DNA from: Fastidiosipila sp964627125
GTDB taxonomy: Bacteria; Bacillota; Clostridia; Saccharofermentanales; Fastidiosipilaceae
DNA length: 32,910 nt
NCBI GenBank assembly: GCA_964627125.1
Contig: CAZVJQ010000021.1
Span: 1-32,910 of the forward strand
Direction of reading: 5' to 3'
Below the pieces are notes generated by a model. That model was not told the DNA's origin and did not search any database. It saw only the letters and a list, made by a program, of their open reading frames with translations. How positions within the stretch are numbered: position 1 is the first letter of the stretch; each line of letters starts with the position of its first letter. Shown piece by piece: positions 24,752 to 31,611 of the stretch. The position numbers and the translations under genes were made by a program.

Positions 24752-26554
24752 ATGCTATATCCTAAAAATACACTGAGTAGAACTGTTCATTCTCTTAATG
24801 GAGTATGGAACTTTAAACTAGAGGATAATTTACATCCTGTTGACGTAAGTAAACCACTACATGAACCTATAAGCATGTCTGTGCCTGGTTCTTTCAATGA
24901 CCAAGGGCAAGTTCGTGAAATCAGAATGCATACAGGTTCTGTTGTTTATGAGAGAGAATTTACTGTCAATAAACTACTGTCTGATCAAAGATTAGTACTT
25001 CGTCTAGATGCTGCAACACATCAGGCATGGGTTTATATCAATGGTGTTGAAGTAACTTATCACAAGGGTGGATTCGTTCCATTTACTGTAGAGATTAATG
25101 ACCATATTAAACCTGGAAAAAATAGAGTCACAGTTAGAGTCAGTAATATTATTGACTATACAAGTTTACCTGTTGGAAATTATAGCCAGAGCGAAGACGA
25201 AAATGGTTTAATTACTCATAAAGTAGTAGAGAACTTCGACTTCTTCAACTATGCAGGGCTAAATAGATATGTCAGACTTTATACAACTCCATGGACATAT
25301 GTTGATGATATTGCTATTTATTACGATGTAGATCTTGAAAATAATACAGCTGATGTGAATGTTGATTCAACAGTTGTAGGTGAGCATGATGAACTTAGAG
25401 TTACTATTTTAGATGAAGATGGCGATACTGTAGTTAGCGGAAGTGGTGTTGAGACTGTTTTAAGAATTGAAGATTTAAAATTATGGCAACCTCTAAATGC
25501 TTATTTATATACAGCTTTAGTAGAAGTACTTAAAGATGGTGTAGTAATTGATGTTTATGAAGAAGAGTTTGGTGTTAGAACTGTTGAAGTTAAAGGTACT
25601 CAATTCCTAATCAATGGTAAACCATTCTACTTTAAAGGTGCAGGTAAGCATGAAGATTCATATGTAAATGGTCGTGGTATTAATGAGGCATATAATGTTT
25701 CAGATATTAACTTACTAAAATGGATGGGTGCTAACTCAATTAGAACTTCCCACTATCCATACTCTGAAGAAATGATGCGTCTATGTGATCGTGAAGGTAT
25801 TGTTGTTATCGACGAGTCTGCAGGTGTTGGTATGTTTGAAGGGTTCAGTGTAGATTCAGCATCTGGAATGAAGGCTGGTGGAACCTGGAATGTATTAGAT
25901 ACTAAAGAAGCGCATGAGCAAGCTATGCGTGAGTTAATTGCTCGTGATAAGAATCATGCCTGTGTTGTATTATGGTCAATTATGAATGAACCTGATTCCT
26001 CAGGACCTGGAGCTCGAGAATATTTCGAGCATATTTTTGATTATACAAGAAAACTTGATCCTCAAAATCGTCCATTAACATATGTTAACTTCCAAGTCTG
26101 TGGAGTTAATGATGATGTCTGTATGGACCTAGCAGATATTATTTGTATTAATCGTTACTTTGGTTGGTATTGGAATTTATCAGATTTTGAACAAGCAGAG
26201 AAAGATTTAGCTGAAGATTTAGAAGCATGGCACGCTAAATATCCTGATAAACCTATCATGATTAATGAATTTGGTGCAGATACTGTTGCAGGTCTACATG
26301 CTGTTGATGACATTCCTTTTACTGAAGATTATCAAGTTAAGTACTACCAAACAAACTGTGAAGTATTTGATCGCTACGACTTCTTCGTCGGTGAGCAGAT
26401 TTGGAACTTCGCAGATTTTGAAACTAAGACTGGTATTAATCGAGTTCAAGGTAATAAGAAAGGTATATTTACTAGAGGTAGAGAACCCAAAGCAGCTGCT
26501 CGTTACCTAAAAGAGCGTTGGACAAATATTCCTGATTTTGATTACAAGAAATAA
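24752..26554 (+). CDS. uidA: Beta-glucuronidase (glycoside hydrolase family 2)
   Basis: A 600-residue GH2 enzyme that releases glucuronic acid from beta-glucuronides. It is colinear with E. coli GusA: jelly-roll domain (about 1-180, with VPGSFNDQ), Ig-like domain, and a TIM barrel. The acid/base is Glu413 in IMNEP, the nucleophile Glu506 in INEFGADT, and the carboxylate-recognising NxK motif is present in GNKKGIFTR. RTSHYPYSEEMM and the VGEQVWNFADF segments are intact. The loop after DESAGVGMFEGF is slightly shorter than in E. coli but substantial, suggesting a loop 1 type enzyme able to use small glucuronides. No signal peptide: cytoplasmic. ATG 24752 with AAAGGTGG upstream is preferred over an in-frame GTG at 24743 inside that site. 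It is first in a three-gene locus. Confidence 0.96.
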   Translation: MLYPKNTLSRTVHSLNGVWNFKLEDNLHPVDVSKPLHEPISMSVPGSFNDQGQVREIRMHTGSVVYEREFTVNKLLSDQRLVLRLDAATHQAWVYINGVEVTYHKGGFVPFTVEINDHIKPGKNRVTVRVSNIIDYTSLPVGNYSQSEDENGLITHKVVENFDFFNYAGLNRYVRLYTTPWTYVDDIAIYYDVDLENNTADVNVDSTVVGEHDELRVTILDEDGDTVVSGSGVETVLRIEDLKLWQPLNAYLYTALVEVLKDGVVIDVYEEEFGVRTVEVKGTQFLINGKPFYFKGAGKHEDSYVNGRGINEAYNVSDINLLKWMGANSIRTSHYPYSEEMMRLCDREGIVVIDESAGVGMFEGFSVDSASGMKAGGTWNVLDTKEAHEQAMRELIARDKNHACVVLWSIMNEPDSSGPGAREYFEHIFDYTRKLDPQNRPLTYVNFQVCGVNDDVCMDLADIICINRYFGWYWNLSDFEQAEKDLAEDLEAWHAKYPDKPIMINEFGADTVAGLHAVDDIPFTEDYQVKYYQTNCEVFDRYDFFVGEQIWNFADFETKTGINRVQGNKKGIFTRGREPKAAARYLKERWTNIPDFDYKK

Positions 26555-26565
26555 TAATTTAGTAG

Positions 26566-26600
26566 AGCTTTGCACTCACTTTGTGTGCGAAGCTTTTTTA
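26566..26600 (+). terminator. Intercistronic terminator between uidA and the permease gene
   Basis: A 10-bp stem AGCTTTGCAC/GTGCGAAGCT (26566-26575 with 26585-26594, one G-U pair) with a T6 run. The next gene begins only about 20 bases further on and has no promoter of its own in the gap, so this probably acts as a leaky terminator setting enzyme-to-permease ratio. Confidence 0.85.
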
Positions 26601-26619
26601 ATTCTATAGTGAGGTGCTT

Positions 26620-28044
26620 ATGACTGACACAGTAAAAACAGCAGATCCTAAAAATAGTGGTTTTAGGGGTGCTTTGTCAAAAATATTTGACATAATTGGT
26701 GATATCTTTAAACCAATTCTTGTAGCAATTATTGGTGCAGGTATTTTACAGGCTCTTAGAGATATTCTCTTAATGACAGGTGCAATAGATAGAGTAAGTA
26801 GTAGTTACATTTTCTTAGATGCAATGGGAAGTGCAGTATTTTACTTCCTGCCAATATTACTTGCATTCTCAAGTGCAAGAGTATTTGGTGCTACTCCATT
26901 TTTAGCTGTTGCAATAGCAGCATTCTTCGTATTTCCATCTGTCGTAAATCTATTCAATTGGGCAAATAATGTTGGATGGAATTTAACTTTCTTTGGAGTA
27001 GTTCCAATAACATACGCTAATTACCCAAGCTCAGTTTTACCTATTATAATTATTGTCTGGTTCCAATCTAAGGTTGAACCTATAGTCAAGAAGATTGTTC
27101 CTGACTTACTTAAATCTATATTCGTTCCAGTATTAACAATGTTCGTTACTATTTTTGCAGGTTTAGTAATTCTTGGACCTATTGGTACTTGGATTGGTGA
27201 TGGTTTAGCTTTTGTTATAAATTGGCTTAATGAAGCAGTATCATGGTTAGTTCCTACAGTAATCGGTGCTATTAGTCCATTTTTAGTTTTAACAGGTTCA
27301 CACTATTCGCTTTTCCCAATAGCTACACAAAACTTAGCTCAGTTGGGATATGATACAGTTCTTATCCCAGGAATGATGGTTTCAAATTTAGCACTTGCAG
27401 GTGTTTCATTTGCAGTAGCATTTAAGGCTAAAAATTCTGCATACAAGAGCTATAGTGCTTCAGCTGGTATAACAAGTGTATTTGGTATTTCTCAATCATC
27501 TCTATATGGTAATGCTATACCTCTCAAAACTCCTCTGGTTGCAGCTGTTTTAGCTGGTGGTATCGCAGGATTCTATGCAGGTATTACTTCAATTAGAGCA
27601 GGTAGTTTTGTAACTCCTGGTGTTTTAGCTCTATTTGGATTCATTGAGGAAGAATCTTTTGCAAACTTAATTAATGCTATTATTGCAAATTTAATTGCTC
27701 TTGTTTCAGGATTTGTATTAACATTAGTAATGAAATTTGAAGAACCATCTGCTACTGAAGTTGTAGAAATCACAGGTGGTAGCAGTCCTTCCGAAGACAA
27801 GAAGACTAAACAACAAAAGGCTAAACAAGTACAAGATTTAGTTGAAGCAACAGTTGAATTAGAAACTGATATTGAATATGAAACAATGTTATCTGAACTA
27901 GCTCATGGCGCAAGCTTACTAGGTAAATATGCAGGTATTGCTAGAAAATCAGAAGTAGAAAGTATTGCTAAGCAAATTGCTGATGAAGCAAGTCAGCGCA
28001 ATGGTAGTGTAGATACTAGTGATAGTGAGGAGAGTGATGAATGA
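26620..28044 (+). CDS. Stand-alone PTS IIC-like permease (Bgl/sucrose family), GITE motif altered
   Basis: A 474-residue membrane protein with about ten helices that follows the EIIC domain of the glucose-superfamily Bgl/sucrose group: FDIIGDIFKPILVAIIGAGILQAL (about 23-46), FYFLPILLAFSSARVFG, a histidine in TGSHYSLFPI (His228), then FGISQSSLYGNAIPLKTPL. Normal members read GITEPAIYG here; this protein reads GISQSSLYG, replacing the sugar-binding Glu by Gln292. No IIB (phosphorylated cysteine) or IIA domain is attached on either side or encoded nearby. Instead a hydrophilic tail of about 100 residues follows the last helix. It sits directly after uidA, so glucuronide uptake is the likely role. 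ATG 26620 is chosen with GAGG at 26611-26614; an in-frame GTG at 26614 is inside that site. The stop overlaps the next gene. Confidence 0.85.
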   Translation: MTDTVKTADPKNSGFRGALSKIFDIIGDIFKPILVAIIGAGILQALRDILLMTGAIDRVSSSYIFLDAMGSAVFYFLPILLAFSSARVFGATPFLAVAIAAFFVFPSVVNLFNWANNVGWNLTFFGVVPITYANYPSSVLPIIIIVWFQSKVEPIVKKIVPDLLKSIFVPVLTMFVTIFAGLVILGPIGTWIGDGLAFVINWLNEAVSWLVPTVIGAISPFLVLTGSHYSLFPIATQNLAQLGYDTVLIPGMMVSNLALAGVSFAVAFKAKNSAYKSYSASAGITSVFGISQSSLYGNAIPLKTPLVAAVLAGGIAGFYAGITSIRAGSFVTPGVLALFGFIEEESFANLINAIIANLIALVSGFVLTLVMKFEEPSATEVVEITGGSSPSEDKKTKQQKAKQVQDLVEATVELETDIEYETMLSELAHGASLLGKYAGIARKSEVESIAKQIADEASQRNGSVDTSDSEESDE

Positions 28045-28559
28045 TGCAAGCTATAATAAAGAAGCTTGGTGTATTGATGATAGCTCTCTCGATAGTTTTC
28101 ATCTCATCTTGTGCCCAGCTTGAACCACCAGAAGAAGGATATACATCTTTTGTGCCGCCAACTGAGGCTGATATGGGAGAAGATATTCAGATTGATGGTG
28201 ACACCATTATAAATATAACTAACATTAATACAGTAGATGTAGATGGTGAGTTACATGCAATTTTAGTTTTCAATTGGACCAATATATCCGGTCAAGCTAG
28301 AACATCTGATCAGGCATATACATTCTCTCTTTTCCAAGATGGCGTGCAACTACAGCCAAGTCTTGAAGCTGTAGAAGATAAAGATAAATTGGTTACTGAG
28401 ATTGCAGATGGCGAAACATTGGAGGACATGGAGCAAGGTTATATCCTTATTAATGATGGTCCTATTACTGTAGAAATTCTGGGGCGAGCCGAGACCATCT
28501 TCATAGACGGAGTCCCTCAATTTGATTATCCAGTTACTGTAGTTATTCCTGCAGAATAA
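28041..28559 (+). CDS. DUF5067 domain lipoprotein
   Basis: A 172-residue lipoprotein: basic start (KKLG), hydrophobic run, and lipobox ISSC with Cys24. The outer domain has the immunoglobulin-like pattern of DUF5067 proteins: LHAILVFNWTNISGQARTSD, then FSLFQDGVQLQPS, DGETLEDMEQGYILIND and PITVEI (family recalled by pattern). The start overlaps the permease stop as ATGA (28041-28044), so the two are translationally coupled; GGAGAG lies 7 bases upstream. The third gene of the glucuronidase locus, it may bind ligand or stabilise the envelope near the permease, but no function is shown by the sequence. Confidence 0.82.
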   Translation: MMQAIIKKLGVLMIALSIVFISSCAQLEPPEEGYTSFVPPTEADMGEDIQIDGDTIINITNINTVDVDGELHAILVFNWTNISGQARTSDQAYTFSLFQDGVQLQPSLEAVEDKDKLVTEIADGETLEDMEQGYILINDGPITVEILGRAETIFIDGVPQFDYPVTVVIPAE

Positions 28560-28579
28560 TTTATATTCCTATTAATCCC

Positions 28580-28612
28580 AAGAGAACTTGTTTAAAGCAG
28601 GTTCTCTTTTTT
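28580..28612 (+). terminator. Terminator of the glucuronidase locus
   Basis: An 11-bp stem AAGAGAACTTG/CAGGTTCTCTT (28580-28590 with 28598-28608, one G-U pair), a 7-base loop and a T6 run. Confidence 0.92.
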
Positions 28613-28639
28613 CATGGGCAAAAATTAATATTTTTCCTC

Positions 28640-28668
28640 TTGTATATTGTGTGGAATAGATTTATTAT
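28640..28668 (+). promoter_or_regulatory. Promoter of the dinB operon
   Basis: TTGTAT (28640-28645) and TATTAT (28663-28668) with a 17-base spacer. The predicted start point falls on the LexA box. Confidence 0.6.
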
Positions 28669-28674
28669 AAATAA

Positions 28675-28686
28675 GAACATTTGTTC
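28675..28686 (+). promoter_or_regulatory. LexA (DinR) SOS box
   Basis: GAAC-ATTT-GTTC, followed by G, matches the Gram-positive SOS box CGAAC-N4-GTTCG at all but the first outer base. It lies 7 bases after the -10 box and 33 bases before dinB, so LexA bound here would block transcription until DNA damage. Confidence 0.9.
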
Positions 28687-28718
28687 GATTATTATTTTAG
28701 TGAAGGGATGAAAATATA

Positions 28719-29972
28719 ATGCGCTTAATATTTCATGTAGATATGAATGGTTTTTATGCATCTGTTGAGTGTTTATATAGCCCTGACCTGAGAATGCGAC
28801 CTTTAGCTGTAGGTGGTGATAGTGAGAAGAGGCATGGAATTATCCTAGCTAAGAATGAATATGCCAAACGATTTGGAGTTAAAACAGGTGAGGCGCTTTG
28901 GCAAGCTAAGAATAAGTGTCCCGATTTAGTCATAGTTAGTCCGGATTATCCTCTTTATATTAGATTTTCTAGATTGGCTAGAGAGATTTATAAGGACTAT
29001 ACACCTAGAATTGAATCATTTGGTTTGGATGAATGTTGGCTGGATTTAAGCGGGGAAGATATGAACTACACAATTGCTAGTTACATAGCTCAAGAGTTGC
29101 ATATGAGGATTGCAGATGAATTAGGGGTAACTGTGTCTATAGGAGTATCTTGGAACAAGATTTTTGCCAAATTAGGGAGCGATATGTTTAAACCTGACGG
29201 GACTGCAATTATTACTCCAGATAATTATCAAGAGAGAGTGTGGCCACTTCCTGTTGAAGAATTATTATATGTTGGACCTGCTACTAAACGCAAGTTAAAT
29301 AATGTGGGTATTAAGACTATTGGTCAATTAGCTAATTGCAATCCTGAGTGGCTACAGTTTAGGTTCGGTAAGGTAGGAGGAATGCTACAACGATTTGCTA
29401 GAGGTGAAGAATTGTCTCCTGTGCATAGTGAATATGAGGAGGAAGAAGTTAAGTCGATTGGGAATAGTATTACTACACCTAGAGATTTAATTGGTATAGA
29501 GGATATGAAATTAATCTTTGCTGTATTATCAGATAGTGTTGCTGCAAGACTTAGAGAGTCTGGTTTATTAGCTAAGACTATTTCCATTTCTGTCAGAGAT
29601 ACAGAACTATTTTCTAGACAAGCTCAATTAAGTTTAGAGAATGCTAGTGATTTAACTATTGAGATATTGAATTCTACAATGTTTCTGTACAAGTCTGAAT
29701 TCGATATTTCTGTTCCTGTGAGAAGTTTAGCAGTTAGATTAAGTAATTTTGAGATTAAGTATCCAGAGCAAGTTAATTTTATGCCAGATGCCAAGTTGCG
29801 CTCACACTACGAGAGCATTGATCAGACTATAGATTCATTAAGAAATAGATTTGGTTATAAGAAAATTTTAAGAGCAAATGCAATTGGAGATAGATTAGGT
29901 GAAGTAGATGCTAAATCATCTCATGTAATAAGCCCAGTATCATTTATTAAAGGAGGAGAGAAGATATGTTAG
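28719..29972 (+). CDS. dinB: DNA polymerase IV (Y-family, DinB)
   Basis: A 417-residue translesion polymerase. The catalytic acidic residues are Asp8 (HVDMNGFYASVE) and Asp104-Glu105 (ESFGLDECWLDLSG); the steric-gate position is Tyr13. The palm and thumb signatures GVSWNKIFAKLGSDMFKPDG and the helix-hairpin-helix region LYVGPATKRKLNNVGIKTIGQLA (about 185-207) are present. A little-finger domain follows. GAAGGGATG precedes the ATG, and a LexA box covers the promoter, so the gene should be damage-inducible. It overlaps the following small gene by 7 bases. DinB copies DNA past lesions at the cost of fidelity. Confidence 0.96.
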   Translation: MRLIFHVDMNGFYASVECLYSPDLRMRPLAVGGDSEKRHGIILAKNEYAKRFGVKTGEALWQAKNKCPDLVIVSPDYPLYIRFSRLAREIYKDYTPRIESFGLDECWLDLSGEDMNYTIASYIAQELHMRIADELGVTVSIGVSWNKIFAKLGSDMFKPDGTAIITPDNYQERVWPLPVEELLYVGPATKRKLNNVGIKTIGQLANCNPEWLQFRFGKVGGMLQRFARGEELSPVHSEYEEEEVKSIGNSITTPRDLIGIEDMKLIFAVLSDSVAARLRESGLLAKTISISVRDTELFSRQAQLSLENASDLTIEILNSTMFLYKSEFDISVPVRSLAVRLSNFEIKYPEQVNFMPDAKLRSHYESIDQTIDSLRNRFGYKKILRANAIGDRLGEVDAKSSHVISPVSFIKGGEKIC

Positions 29973-30241
29973 ATTTAGTTCCACAAGATCATAATAATTC
30001 TAAGAAGATTTATATATCTGTTTGGACCTATACCAGCCCTGATGGTCAAGTTAGGCCATTAGCAATTAAGCTTAAAGATAAGACTTTAAAGATAGATAAA
30101 ATTTTAGACGTTAGGGCTAAGGCAAGCCGCAAGCTCGGTGGCTCTGGTATTAGATATCTATGCCGTATTGAGGGTAAAGAATATGAACTATATCTAGATG
30201 ATAAACAGTGGTTTATGGAAGCTCCTGAGGCTTTCATTTAG
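29966..30241 (+). CDS. Small conserved protein coupled to dinB
   Basis: A 91-residue soluble protein beginning within the last bases of dinB, with AAGGAGGAG as its ribosome-binding site (inside dinB). It has a beta-rich pattern: KIYISVWTYTSPDGQVRPLAIKL, DKILDVRAKAS, GGSGIRYLCRIEGKEYELYL and a final WFMEAPEAF. Similar short proteins follow dinB in other Bacillota as far as I recall, but I know no function for them. Being co-transcribed and translationally coupled under the LexA box, it is best viewed as an SOS-induced accessory to Pol IV. No catalytic residues or metal sites are evident. Confidence 0.8.
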   Translation: MLDLVPQDHNNSKKIYISVWTYTSPDGQVRPLAIKLKDKTLKIDKILDVRAKASRKLGGSGIRYLCRIEGKEYELYLDDKQWFMEAPEAFI

Positions 30242-30243
30242 AG

Positions 30244-30271
30244 ATAGAATAATGCAAATATGCTATTCTAT
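30244..30271 (+). terminator. Hairpin between the dinB operon and apeB
   Basis: ATAGAATA (30244-30251) pairs with TATTCTAT (30264-30271), with an inner GCA/TGC pairing and an AATA loop. The T run after it is imperfect, so it may be a weak terminator. Confidence 0.4.
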
Positions 30272-30297
30272 AAGAAATAATTTTTAAGGATGTTAAT

Positions 30298-31611
30298 ATG
30301 AAAGCAAGTGAACAACTATATGTTAAAGCTAAAGAAAGAGTAGACTCTTTATTCAAGTTCGTAGATAACTCACCAAGCCCATTCCATGCTTCTTTAAATG
30401 AAGCTAAGTATTTAGAAAAGCATGGCTTCACCCAATTAAACTGGGAAGATGAATGGAAGTTTGAAGCAGGCAACAAGCACTATATAATCGTTGGTGGAAC
30501 TACCTTTATATCTTTTATTGTAGGTACTGAAGCAGCTAAGGGTTTTAGAATGCTAGGAACTCATAATGATTCACCTACACTTAGAATTAAATCTAATCCA
30601 GAAGTAAAGAGCGAAAATTTCCGCCAAATTAATGTTGAACCATATGGTGGTTTGATGTATAGAGGTTGGTTCGATAGACCACTATCTGTTGCCGGTAGAT
30701 TATTAGTTCGTAAAGACAATAAAACAATTGAAGAGAAGATTATCAATGTAGATAAGAATGTTCTAATTATTCCTAGTCTTGCCATACATATGGATAGAGA
30801 TGTTAATGGTGGTAAAGAGATTAATCCACAAAAAGAATTAACTCCAATTTATGCATTAGATAATGATGACAATATTGATTTCTTAGATTACATTGCAGAT
30901 TTTGCTGAGATTGAAAGAGACTCATTATTAGATTATGACTTAACTTTATACCCTAGAGAAAAAGGTGAATACATAGGTACTGCAGATGAATTCTATTCAT
31001 TAGCTAGATTAGATAATTTACTTATGACTCATCAGGCAATTACTGCAATAGCTGAAACTAGCGATGTTAAAAATGCCTTCCATAGAGTAGCAGTTTCCTT
31101 CGATAATGAAGAGATTGGAAGTTCTACAGGTCGTGGTGCAGATGGTAGTTTACTAAGAAATACACTTAAGAGAATTACATTAGCTTGTGGCGCAAGTGAA
31201 GAAGAATTCTTAAGAAGTCTATCTAATAGTTTCCATATATCTACAGATGTATCTCATGCTGTTCATCCAAACTATTCAGATGCAGCTGATCCTACAAATA
31301 GACCTAGATTAAATGAAGGACCAGTAATTAAAATTGCTGCTAATAAATCATATAACACTGTAGGTTCAAGTGCGGCCAAGTTTAGGCTCTATGCAGAGAA
31401 TGCAGGCTCACCAGTACAAACCTTCCACAACAGATCAGACAAGCGTGGTGGTTCTACAATAGGGCCAATTGCTGAAAAATGGACAGCTATACCTGGTGTT
31501 GACATAGGTATACCTATTTTATCGATGCATTCAGTGAGAGAGCTAGGCGGCGTTTTAGACCATGAATATTCAATTAGAATTATGTCAGAATTCTTCAAGA
31601 GCGAATACTAA
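30298..31611 (+). CDS. apeB: M18 family aminopeptidase
   Basis: A 437-residue zinc aminopeptidase of the aspartyl aminopeptidase (M18) family, which removes N-terminal residues from peptides in the cytoplasm and assembles as a large tetrahedral complex in known members. Family signatures are NSPSPFHA near the N-terminus (as DNSPSPFHASLNEA), the metal ligand histidine in LGTHNDSPTLRIK, LDNLLMTHQA, SFDNEEIGSSTGRGADG, DVSHAVHPNYSD and the C-terminal PILSMHSVREL, which carries the last His ligand. Length is typical. AAGGATG is the ribosome-binding site. Its stop abuts the start codon of the methyltransferase gene, so the pair is translationally coupled. Confidence 0.94.
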   Translation: MKASEQLYVKAKERVDSLFKFVDNSPSPFHASLNEAKYLEKHGFTQLNWEDEWKFEAGNKHYIIVGGTTFISFIVGTEAAKGFRMLGTHNDSPTLRIKSNPEVKSENFRQINVEPYGGLMYRGWFDRPLSVAGRLLVRKDNKTIEEKIINVDKNVLIIPSLAIHMDRDVNGGKEINPQKELTPIYALDNDDNIDFLDYIADFAEIERDSLLDYDLTLYPREKGEYIGTADEFYSLARLDNLLMTHQAITAIAETSDVKNAFHRVAVSFDNEEIGSSTGRGADGSLLRNTLKRITLACGASEEEFLRSLSNSFHISTDVSHAVHPNYSDAADPTNRPRLNEGPVIKIAANKSYNTVGSSAAKFRLYAENAGSPVQTFHNRSDKRGGSTIGPIAEKWTAIPGVDIGIPILSMHSVRELGGVLDHEYSIRIMSEFFKSEY

